Source: Candidatus Dadabacteria bacterium (GTDB taxonomy: Bacteria; J088). Taken from it: 5,509 bases of DNA. The notes below the pieces were generated by a model, which searched no databases, had not been told where the DNA came from, and saw only the letters and a list, made by a program, of their open reading frames with translations. The stretch covers positions 1 through 5,509 of the forward strand of contig RFIY01000086.1 of NCBI GenBank assembly GCA_003695505.1. The letters are read 5' to 3'. A program made the position numbers and the translations under genes. Shown one piece after another: positions 1 through 5,504 of the stretch (the first letter of the stretch is position 1; every line of letters begins with the position of its first letter).

Positions 1-105
1 TACGCAGGGCACGCCCCGCCAGCCCAGATCGGCCGCCAGCATCAGCCCAACCGGTCCACCACCGACGATGCAGACGGGACGGTGCTCGTCGATTTCAACG
101 TGCAT
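1..105 (-). CDS. FAD-dependent aromatic hydroxylase (PheA/TfdB/MhpA-like), N-terminal fragment
   Basis: Only the first 35 codons are in the window; the gene continues past the left edge. The fragment starts MHVEIDEHRPVCIVGGGPVG and runs on as LMLAADLGWRGVPCV. This is the beta-alpha-beta ADP-binding fold of group A flavoprotein monooxygenases, with the GxGxxG motif at residues 15-20. The 'LGWRGVPC' stretch after it is typical of phenol hydroxylase/TfdB/MhpA-type enzymes, which use NAD(P)H and O2 to hydroxylate a phenol next to its hydroxyl group. The ATG lies inside the end of the P450 gene (11-nt overlap, ATGCACGTTGA) and has no clear Shine-Dalgarno sequence, so translation probably depends on coupling to the P450. 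A hydroxylase of this kind would supply a catechol to the VOC dioxygenase of the same operon (inference). Family membership is well supported; substrate and subfamily are not, because the catalytic domain is missing. Confidence 0.87.
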   Translation of the reverse strand, partial: MHVEIDEHRPVCIVGGGPVGLMLAADLGWRGVPCV

Positions 106-1576
106 GGACGATGACCGGCAAACGGTCGAAACCGAAAAAGCCGGCCCCCCAGTCGGTCACGCGTAACGCCGGCGGTGCATCACGATCGATCTCGATGCGT
201 TCGCATGTCGCAACCAGCGCTTCGAGCGCGATCTTTGCTTCGAGGCGTGCCAGCGGTGCGCCCAGACAATAGTGTGCACCGTGCCCGAACGTCATCGTCT
301 GCTTTGGATGGCGCTCCGGATCGAACGTGAACGGATTCTCGAATCGCGCTGCATCCACATTGGCGGCTCCAAGCAGTACAACGACGAGGCTGTTTTTGGG
401 GATGCGTACACCGGCAATCTCGGTATCAACTTTTGCCCGGCGAACGGTTCGCTGGATCGAAGCCTCGATACGCAACACCTCTTCCACGAAGCCAGGAATC
501 CGTTCCACATCCTGTCGCAACCAGGCGTACAGTTCGGGATGACGTGCGAGTAGTGCAACGGCATTGGCAAGCGTCGCTGCTGTCGTCTCATAGCCGGCGA
601 TCAACAGAAACAGCATGGTAATCATCATCTCGTGTCGGCTGAGCCTGCCGTCGCGGTGCCCCTCGATCAACAGGTCGACAACTTCATCCCCCGGCTTCGC
701 CATGTGGGCGTGAACAATATCCATGATCTCGTTCAGAAACGCGAGTACGGCACCAAGCCCCTGGGCCCGTTCGGCGGATGCCAGCATCGGCGGTGCCCAG
801 GCCGGACGACGAAACATCCGATTCGCCATGCGAACGGTGTCGATGGTGCCGCGCCAGCCCAGTTTACGGATCAGCCGGATCAACAACGGCACCTGCCCCA
901 TCCGGTAACGGAGAATCGCCAGCCGCTCCCGCCACGGCAAACGCGGCCGCACGGTGTCGGTACCGCCAAGCGGCAAAAAGGTTCGGTTTGCGGCTCGACC
1001 GCGCTGATAAAGCAGGTCGATGTGATCGCGAGGATAGCCAATGACCTCGGCGATCACCGTCAACGGAATCGGATTCGACCACATCTGGACCAGGTCACAT
1101 CGGCCAGCGTCGAGCAATGCCGCCGTACGCTGGCTGGCCACTTCGCGGATGACCGGTTCGAGCTTGCGGATGCCCTTTGGTGTAAACACCGCCTGCACCA
1201 CGTCTCGCATCCGGCGATGCGCCTGGCCTTCGAGGGCGACCATCAACGGTACCGGCTCGTCGTGAAAGATGTTGCCGGTAAACGTGTCGGTGTCGCGCAG
1301 CACGCGCTGCACGTCTTCGTAATGGCTGACGGCCCAGGCATTGCCCTCGCCTGGAATGGCGTAGACGCGTGGCGTCTGTCGGTGCAACCACTCGTACCAT
1401 GGCCACGGGCAGCGGCGCGGCGCCGGATCCAGGGGATCAAAGCGATCGACCCCGGTCGGCACACCATTCTCCAGACCTTTGATCCAGGTGCAATCACTAA
1501 ACGGATCGCGGACAATTGGTGCCGACGCCGCGGACACAGCCGCGACTGCGTCGGCATTCATCACGTCAGGCTGCAT
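95..1576 (-). CDS. Cytochrome P450 monooxygenase with enlarged F-G region
   Basis: Predicted 493-residue soluble haem-thiolate monooxygenase, needing an external electron donor. Landmarks in order: the FDPLDP...WYEWL N-terminal P450 pattern near residues 46-64; the C-helix H120-R-R-M-R124, which contacts haem propionates; the I-helix AGYETT at 327-332 with the acid-alcohol pair E330/T331; the K-helix E366-V-L-R369; and the haem-binding loop FGHGAHYCLG at 430-439 with Cys437 as axial ligand. All are intact. The protein is some 90 residues longer than the ~400 usual for bacterial P450s. About 30 of these precede FDPLDP, and most of the rest form a basic, hydrophobic segment at about residues 200-275 where the F and G helices should lie. 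The start at 1576 is fixed by AGGAGG six bases upstream; the open frame beyond it to 1726 lies inside the FAH gene. It overlaps that gene by 11 nt (ATGCAGCCTGA). No ferredoxin or ferredoxin reductase is visible. The substrate is unknown. Confidence 0.95.
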   Translation of the reverse strand: MQPDVMNADAVAAVSAASAPIVRDPFSDCTWIKGLENGVPTGVDRFDPLDPAPRRCPWPWYEWLHRQTPRVYAIPGEGNAWAVSHYEDVQRVLRDTDTFTGNIFHDEPVPLMVALEGQAHRRMRDVVQAVFTPKGIRKLEPVIREVASQRTAALLDAGRCDLVQMWSNPIPLTVIAEVIGYPRDHIDLLYQRGRAANRTFLPLGGTDTVRPRLPWRERLAILRYRMGQVPLLIRLIRKLGWRGTIDTVRMANRMFRRPAWAPPMLASAERAQGLGAVLAFLNEIMDIVHAHMAKPGDEVVDLLIEGHRDGRLSRHEMMITMLFLLIAGYETTAATLANAVALLARHPELYAWLRQDVERIPGFVEEVLRIEASIQRTVRRAKVDTEIAGVRIPKNSLVVVLLGAANVDAARFENPFTFDPERHPKQTMTFGHGAHYCLGAPLARLEAKIALEALVATCERIEIDRDAPPALRVTDWGAGFFGFDRLPVIVHAR

Positions 1577-2567
1577 CAGAGACCTCCTGCATCCGTTCCG
1601 GTTCAGACGCCACGATTCGATTCTCCAGACGCCCGATCCCGTCGATCTCGATTCGAACGCGATCGCCCGGTTTGAGGAATCGTTGTGACTCCAGTCCACA
1701 GCCGCCCGCCGGCACGCCGGTGGCAATCAACTGCCCCGGCACAAGCGCCTCTGTCCGGGACGACTCGACCAGCAATGCGTCGATGGTATGCGACATACCG
1801 CTGGTAGAAGCCGCACCGGCCAGTTCACCATTGACCCAGACGCGCATATCGATGCCATGTGGATCGCCCAGTTCGTCGGGCGTTACGATCCAGGGCCCGA
1901 TCGCATTGCCATACTCGAAGTCCTTTCCCTTCAGCGGCCCCACCCGTCCGCGCAAGAGTTCGCGGATCAGTACATCGCGGGCGGAAAAATCATTGAATAT
2001 CGTGTAGCCAAAAATATAGCCTCGCGCATCGCCCGGCTCGATATCCATACCTCTTTGACCGACGATCAAAGCCAGCTCCATTTCGTAGTCCAGCATCTCC
2101 GTGTGTTTTGGATACGGTAGCTCGTCATCCGGACCGATCAGGGAAGTTGGATTCCCCTTGTAGTACGTCGGCTTTTGATACCACGACTTTGGTAAACGGA
2201 TCAATCCGCCGCGCCGAGCCAGCCGGGCCAGCCACGGGTGGACACGCATCGCCAATACCGCCTCCAGCGAGCGCTGCATGTGCGCTTCATATACCGAATA
2301 GCAATGCATTTTCGGCACCCGGCTCAGCGGCGCGCAGAGGCGGACCTCGTCAAACGGGATAACCGGCAACGAAGCGGGATCTTCGCTGGCCACGGCGCCT
2401 TCGAGGATGCTCCACAAGTCCGGTCCCCGTTCGATCACCGACAACAACGTCGAGGCCGGCCGCACCTTCATCTGTCGACACAGGCGTGGAATATCGACAA
2501 TATGGCGGTCGTCCAGCAGCAGGCCCGGTCTTGGAGCGCCGTGACGTTGGTATGTCAGATACTTCAC
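1566..2567 (-). CDS. Fumarylacetoacetate hydrolase (FAH) family enzyme
   Basis: Predicted 333-residue protein starting at GTG and reading (M/V)KYLTYQRHG. The N-terminal ~75 residues form the small accessory domain. The FAH fold follows with its metal-site signature: E162 and E164 in DYEMELALIVG, and D193 in FNDFSARD. Next come the lysine-bearing GPLKGKDFEYGNAIGPW stretch (K213, K215) and the glycine-rich ATGVPAGGCG loop at 282-291. Members bind Mg2+ or Ca2+ and act on beta-diketo or 2-oxo acids by hydrolysis, hydration, decarboxylation or isomerisation. In this operon, acting on the ring-cleavage product of the VOC protein is the natural inference. H96 in VYEAH is the likely catalytic base; the usual HxxE pair of FAHD1/YcgM-type members is not evident (R99 at +3), which points to another subgroup. 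GTG overlaps the VOC stop as GTGA and has GGAG six bases upstream. The open frame beyond it, to 2744, overlies the VOC gene and has no family similarity I can see. Confidence 0.92.
   Translation of the reverse strand: MKYLTYQRHGAPRPGLLLDDRHIVDIPRLCRQMKVRPASTLLSVIERGPDLWSILEGAVASEDPASLPVIPFDEVRLCAPLSRVPKMHCYSVYEAHMQRSLEAVLAMRVHPWLARLARRGGLIRLPKSWYQKPTYYKGNPTSLIGPDDELPYPKHTEMLDYEMELALIVGQRGMDIEPGDARGYIFGYTIFNDFSARDVLIRELLRGRVGPLKGKDFEYGNAIGPWIVTPDELGDPHGIDMRVWVNGELAGAASTSGMSHTIDALLVESSRTEALVPGQLIATGVPAGGCGLESQRFLKPGDRVRIEIDGIGRLENRIVASEPERMQEVSDAA
1583..1588 (-). promoter_or_regulatory. Shine-Dalgarno site of the P450 gene
   Basis: The minus strand reads AGGAGG followed by six bases and ATG. 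The site lies within the last codons of the FAH gene and selects the P450 start at 1576 over the longer open frame reaching 1726 and over an in-frame ATG five codons later. Confidence 0.85.
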
Positions 2568-3211
2568 AGCGTTCTCCAGTTGATCGCACGCATGCCCGCG
2601 ATACGGCGCTTTCCGCTGGGCCAGGCTGCGCCCTGACGCTTGAGTTCTTTTTCCGGCACTCCGGCACGCAATTGCTGCAACATCAGATCGGGGTCGAAAT
2701 TGACCCCGAGATTGTTTTTTTCGAACTCCCCACTCGCAAACCACTGCTGAAGTTCTTCTGCCGTATCGAAATTGTCCACTTGCAGTTCCAGGCGATTGCC
2801 ATCCGGATCCTCATAGTAGAGCACCGTCGTCGTACCATGGTTGGTCGCCCAGAGCGTCTGGTAACCGGCCGCCTTCATTCGTTCATAGACTCGCATCAAC
2901 TGATGCAGGTTCTCGAAGGTATATGCGACGTGGTCGATACCGTAGAACTTGCGTCCGATCCGGTTGAAGTGACTGAGCAACCGCAAGGGGCGCGGCATCC
3001 GAATGATCGCGATGCGGTGATGTTCGTGATCGTACGTCAGAAAACAGAACCGCCGATTGGCGAAGGCAATTTCCGCGCCAAACATCGTCCGATAAAATCG
3101 GATCGCCTCGTGAAAACGCGCTGTTCTGACGACCAGATGCGCCATCTGTTTGGGAGCCAGCTCCGATCGGAATACGCCGAGCTGGTCTGTGGCAAGTGTC
3201 GGCTCAGCCAT
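2564..3211 (-). CDS. One-domain VOC protein, probable type I extradiol ring-cleavage dioxygenase
   Basis: Predicted 215-residue protein of the vicinal oxygen chelate superfamily, with two beta-alpha-beta-beta-beta modules. The three metal ligands expected for a 2-His-1-carboxylate site are present: H25 in MAHLVVRT, H94 in GIDHVAY and E142 in DPDGNRLELQ. H125 in the 'NHG' ahead of the YYEDPDGN motif matches the active-site histidine of catechol 2,3-dioxygenases (THGKT in XylE). Cleavage of a catechol with O2 is therefore more likely than a glyoxalase or resistance role, although VOC families cannot be separated with certainty by eye. The length suits the one-domain enzymes rather than the ~290-310-residue two-domain BphC/XylE types. 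A tail after residue 150 contains NLGVNFDPDLMLQQLRAG, a pattern I remember from other one-domain VOC dioxygenase-like proteins. The start at ATG 3211 is chosen for AGGAGG six bases upstream; a TTG two codons earlier would sit closer to that site. It follows the reductase by 15 nt. Confidence 0.88.
   Translation of the reverse strand: MAEPTLATDQLGVFRSELAPKQMAHLVVRTARFHEAIRFYRTMFGAEIAFANRRFCFLTYDHEHHRIAIIRMPRPLRLLSHFNRIGRKFYGIDHVAYTFENLHQLMRVYERMKAAGYQTLWATNHGTTTVLYYEDPDGNRLELQVDNFDTAEELQQWFASGEFEKNNLGVNFDPDLMLQQLRAGVPEKELKRQGAAWPSGKRRIAGMRAINWRTL
2574..2577 (-). promoter_or_regulatory. Shine-Dalgarno site deciding the GTG start of the FAH gene
   Basis: The minus strand reads GGAG, then AACGCT, then GTGA. 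The spacing of six bases equals that at the VOC and P450 starts. It supports the rare GTG start at 2567 and excludes the upstream in-frame extension. Confidence 0.7.
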
Positions 3212-3217
3212 ATACAA

Positions 3218-3223
3218 CCTCCT
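3218..3223 (-). promoter_or_regulatory. Shine-Dalgarno site of the VOC gene
   Basis: The minus strand reads AGGAGG, TTGTAT, ATG. It is a full-consensus site in the 15-nt gap after the reductase stop codon, and it decides for ATG at 3211 rather than TTG at 3217. Confidence 0.85.
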
Positions 3224-3226
3224 GCT

Positions 3227-4318
3227 TCATTGTTCACCCCGGTTTGCACTGGCGGGATCCGCCAGCAACGCCTCTTCATCGCCGATGTCAATCATCACCT
3301 TGCCGCGACCGTGCCCGCGTTCGCAGTCCTGCTGGGCCGCGGCAACCTGTTCCAGCGGGTAACGGCTGCGAATCACGGGCCGAAGCAAACCGTCATCCAC
3401 ATAGCTGGCCAGCTCCGCCAGCGTACGTCCGTCGGGCTGGAACAGGATCCAGTGGTATCTTCGCGCGTGTACCGCGCGCTGCCACAAGGCCGTGCTCCAG
3501 TACAGACCGCCAGCGAGCACGAGACCGGGACGCGCTCCGAGTAACGTCGCCAGGTGCATGACTGGGGTAATCAACGTCACATAGGTGCCCCCGCGCCGCA
3601 GGATACGAAGATGCGGCCGCTCATCCCACCGTGGCGGATCCGGTGCGAGGGTATTGAACACCACGTCGTAGTCACGGCATACCTGGTCGAATTGCTCCCG
3701 GGTGTAGTCCACGACCTGCGTCGCGCCCAGCTCGCGCAGAAACGAAACGTTGCCGGTGCTGCATGTCGAGCCGATCTCATGTCCCCAGGCCACTGCAAGC
3801 TGGATCGCGATCGACCCAACCCCGCCGGCGCCAGCGTGTACGAAGAGCCGCTGACCGCGCACGCGATGGAGGCCGGCGGACTCCGCAAGCGCCTGCCAGA
3901 CGACTCGGCCAGCATAAGGCAGCGCTGCCGCATCACGCAGCGGGATACGGGTCGGCGCATGGGCAACCCAGTCGGCAGGCAGCCTTACCCGCTCCGCATA
4001 GGCCCCCTGTCGCCACGGAGGCACGGCCGCCCAGACCCGGTCGCCGACGCGAAAACGATCCACGCCCGCGCCAACGGCCGACACAATTCCCGCAACGTCA
4101 CAACCGAGCACCCGTGGAAATCCCGGCGCACCGTAGCGGCGCAGCAGCGGATCACCGTACCCCTGGCGCACGAGGCAATCGACCGGATTGACCCCGGCGG
4201 CCACAACCGCGATCTCTACATCCGTGTCTCCGAGTGGAGGCAATATAAAATCGCTCACAACGCGAACGCCATCTGCGGCGTCTTCGAACTGGTCAATGAT
4301 GGCTGCACGGCAGGTCAT
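3227..4318 (-). CDS. NAD(P)H-dependent MDR-family reductase, quinone oxidoreductase/RTN4IP1-like
   Basis: Predicted 363-residue zinc-free medium-chain reductase, first gene of the operon. The N-terminal GroES-like domain contains the quinone oxidoreductase signature AAGVNPVDCLVRQG (40-53) and LGCDVAGIVSAVGAGV (71-86). The Rossmann domain has the nucleotide-binding HAGAGGVGSIAIQLA (161-175). I see none of the cysteine-rich structural-zinc ligands of alcohol dehydrogenases. The C-terminal third (GGTYVTLITP, then about 50 residues, RPVI, and ERGHGRGKVMIDI at 333-345) resembles, from memory, mitochondrial RTN4IP1, an NADPH oxidoreductase linked to coenzyme Q synthesis. Such enzymes reduce quinones or alpha,beta-unsaturated ketones or acyl groups. 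Here the likely job is reducing an enone or quinone intermediate of the pathway (inference). ATG at 4318 fits the family start; the open frame beyond it, to 4603, crosses the promoter and the regulator gene. No strong ribosome site precedes it, and the start codon lies inside the putative operator. Confidence 0.92.
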   Translation of the reverse strand: MTCRAAIIDQFEDAADGVRVVSDFILPPLGDTDVEIAVVAAGVNPVDCLVRQGYGDPLLRRYGAPGFPRVLGCDVAGIVSAVGAGVDRFRVGDRVWAAVPPWRQGAYAERVRLPADWVAHAPTRIPLRDAAALPYAGRVVWQALAESAGLHRVRGQRLFVHAGAGGVGSIAIQLAVAWGHEIGSTCSTGNVSFLRELGATQVVDYTREQFDQVCRDYDVVFNTLAPDPPRWDERPHLRILRRGGTYVTLITPVMHLATLLGARPGLVLAGGLYWSTALWQRAVHARRYHWILFQPDGRTLAELASYVDDGLLRPVIRSRYPLEQVAAAQQDCERGHGRGKVMIDIGDEEALLADPASANRGEQ

Positions 4319-4336
4319 AACAAATGAAACTTTTTG
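4316..4336. repeat. Putative TetR operator copy 1, at the operon start codon
   Basis: This 21-bp element matches 5484-5504 at 18 of 21 positions; the three differences are A/T changes. It includes the reductase start codon (4316-4318) and the 18 bases before it, just downstream of the predicted transcription start. Its right arm ends in ACTTTTTG. Symmetry is weaker here (5 of 10 arm positions pair) than in copy 2. Identification as a regulator-binding site is inference from the repeat, its place at two promoters and the adjacent TetR gene. Confidence 0.5.
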
Positions 4337-4351
4337 GCTTGTTTGTTTTAC

Positions 4352-4378
4352 ATTATCAGACAGACACCTCCGCGTCAA
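4352..4378 (-). promoter_or_regulatory. Predicted sigma70-type promoter of the catabolic operon
   Basis: The minus strand has TTGACG (4378-4373) as -35 and GATAAT (4357-4352) as -10, with a 15-bp spacer. TAATGT two bases further on would give 17 bp with a poorer hexamer. Transcription would begin near 4345, leaving a leader of roughly 27 nt before the reductase ATG and placing operator copy 1 inside it. The spacer is short, so the exact -10 is uncertain. Confidence 0.5.
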
Positions 4379-4392
4379 GCTCACCCTCAACG

Positions 4393-4422
4393 TGCACAAA
4401 ACGGTGATTTCCGCGATAGTAT
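4393..4422 (+). promoter_or_regulatory. Weak candidate promoter of the TetR gene
   Basis: TGCACA (4393-4398) and TAGTAT (4417-4422) are separated by 18 bp and would give a leader of about 35 nt. Both hexamers are only fair matches. A partial copy of the operator half-site (AGTATCAAAAG, 4418-4428, like AGTATCATATG in the reverse complement of copy 2) overlaps the -10, which would suit autorepression. This is tentative. Confidence 0.22.
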
Positions 4423-4465
4423 CAAAAGAATAAAAACGTATTGTGCCGATTGGTTTTATTTCGGA

Positions 4466-5077
4466 ATGCCCACCAAGTCCATAAACAAAACAACGAAACG
4501 ATCCCAACGCAAACGCCGGGACATCATGGCCGCGGCGCGCGAACTGTTCTCGACCCGGGGATATCACGGCACCAATATGCGCGACCTGGCCGCTATGGCT
4601 CACGTTTCTACCGCGACCCTGTATGCGAATTTCGAAACCAAGGTTGACCTGCTCGACGCACTGATCCAGGAAGCACTCGCCGAAGCATTCGATGCCGCAA
4701 CAACTGCGATGCAGACCCAGTGCGATCCCGTCGCCAGGCTACTTGCCGGTATCCGCGCCTTCGACGAGTACGTCCTGAAAGACAGTTTTCTGCGCCAGGT
4801 CGTTGCGTACCGGACGGTCATCAGCGAAGTCGACGCCCAGCGGCGCGGCGCCGAGATCGAAGCCGCGATCGATCGTGCCGGTACAGCGATGATTCAGGCC
4901 GCAATCGACGCCGGCGCGCTCCCCATCGACGACGCCGAGGCGCTCAATCTGCTGTTTCGTCTTTGCCTGCAGGGCTGGGTCATGGTCGAGGCGGTCAAGG
5001 ATGAACCAATCCCGTTCGAGCGCCTGTTCGGCATACTGGAAACGCTGATTCGCGGTACCGCCGAATCCACACGGTAA
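4466..5077 (+). CDS. TetR/AcrR-family transcriptional regulator
   Basis: Predicted 203-residue regulator, of usual length for the family. Residues 1-18 form a basic N-terminal arm (MPTKSINKTTKRSQRKRR). The HTH domain follows: helix 1 DIMAAARELFSTRGY, then TNMRDLAAMAHVSTATLYANF (36-56), with the recognition helix around VSTATLYANF and the typical F-x-x-K-x-x-L-L continuation. The C-terminal 140 residues are helical and variable, as expected for the ligand-binding and dimerisation half. The ligand is probably a substrate or intermediate of the divergent pathway (inference). The gene faces away from the operon across 147 bp, the classic layout for a local repressor. ATG 4466 is chosen because the family similarity starts just after it; the frame stays open upstream to 4334 but runs through the promoter region. 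There is no proper Shine-Dalgarno sequence: GGA directly abuts the ATG, so expression may be low. Confidence 0.94.
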   Translation: MPTKSINKTTKRSQRKRRDIMAAARELFSTRGYHGTNMRDLAAMAHVSTATLYANFETKVDLLDALIQEALAEAFDAATTAMQTQCDPVARLLAGIRAFDEYVLKDSFLRQVVAYRTVISEVDAQRRGAEIEAAIDRAGTAMIQAAIDAGALPIDDAEALNLLFRLCLQGWVMVEAVKDEPIPFERLFGILETLIRGTAESTR

Positions 5078-5451
5078 TCCGCCTGTGATCGGGCAGAACG
5101 TCACTCGCCGGGCGCCGCGCCGACAGTCGTTGTAATCCACAGTTGCGCAACCGCGTCCTGGGAAACGATCGTCGCGGCACCACCACACCCCTGTCACGCC
5201 ACCCAGCGCAACGGTACACCAGACCGCCGCTCCCTCTCGAATGGCCATAACAATAGATCGGCCGCGTCAGGGTTCGCTGCGGCGGTGGGGGTTGATGGCC
5301 GCCCCACTGAACACTCGGCCCGCGAGCGCACGACGAAGCGATGCTGCGTTTCGCGGAATCGCGATCAATGACGCGTACAGCACACCACACGCCTTGATCC
5401 GCAGCTACCGTACACGCAACGGATGATGCAACACGGCGATCGCGTAACCAA

Positions 5452-5480
5452 TTGACAGCGGTGTTCCGCGCTGCTAAACT
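5452..5480 (+). promoter_or_regulatory. Predicted sigma70-type promoter of a gene beyond the right edge
   Basis: A consensus -35 TTGACA (5452-5457) is followed by a 17-bp spacer and TAAACT (5475-5480), preceded by TGC as in an extended -10. Transcription would begin near 5487, inside operator copy 2, and run rightward out of the window. This is the best promoter match in the window. Confidence 0.65.
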
Positions 5481-5483
5481 TAG

Positions 5484-5504
5484 CAAAACATATGATACTT
5501 TTTG
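5484..5504. repeat. Putative TetR operator copy 2 (21-bp near-palindrome)
   Basis: Left arm CAAAACATAT and right arm ATACTTTTTG flank a central G, and 8 of 10 arm positions pair. It starts three bases after a -10 box, so a bound protein would cover the transcription start, the usual arrangement for repression. It is 18/21 identical to 4316-4336. The binder is presumed to be the TetR protein encoded at 4466-5077. Confidence 0.55.

Noticed and set aside
632-1675. Long open frame on the plus strand opposite the P450
   Set aside because: It is fully antisense to a P450 with all motifs intact, has no recognisable domain, and its His/Arg/Pro-rich composition is what GC-rich antisense frames give.
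2568-2744. Upstream extension of the FAH protein by 59 residues
   Set aside because: It overlaps the VOC coding region in another frame; the FAH-like sequence starts at the GTG, which has GGAG at the right distance.
2486-3544. Long plus-strand open frame opposite the VOC and reductase genes
   Set aside because: It spans three convincing minus-strand genes and shows no family pattern or ribosome site.
4334-4465. Upstream extension of the TetR protein by 44 residues
   Set aside because: It covers the divergent promoter region and is not TetR-like; the basic arm and HTH start after ATG 4466.
4319-4603. Upstream extension of the reductase by 95 residues
   Set aside because: It runs through the promoter region and antisense to the TetR gene; family similarity starts at MTCRAAIIDQ.
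5285-5307. GTGGGG/CCCCAC inverted repeat as a terminator
   Set aside because: Only six base pairs with an 11-base loop, no following T-tract, and over 200 bases from the nearest stop codon.
5241-5426. Small plus-strand open frame of 61 codons between the TetR gene and the right edge
   Set aside because: No ribosome site, no recognisable motif, and a composition like random GC-rich DNA; left as unexplained intergenic sequence.
4739-5486. Minus-strand open frames across the TetR 3' half and the right-end stretch
   Set aside because: They are partly antisense to the TetR gene, Cys/Arg-rich with no domain pattern, and no promoter or ribosome site fits.
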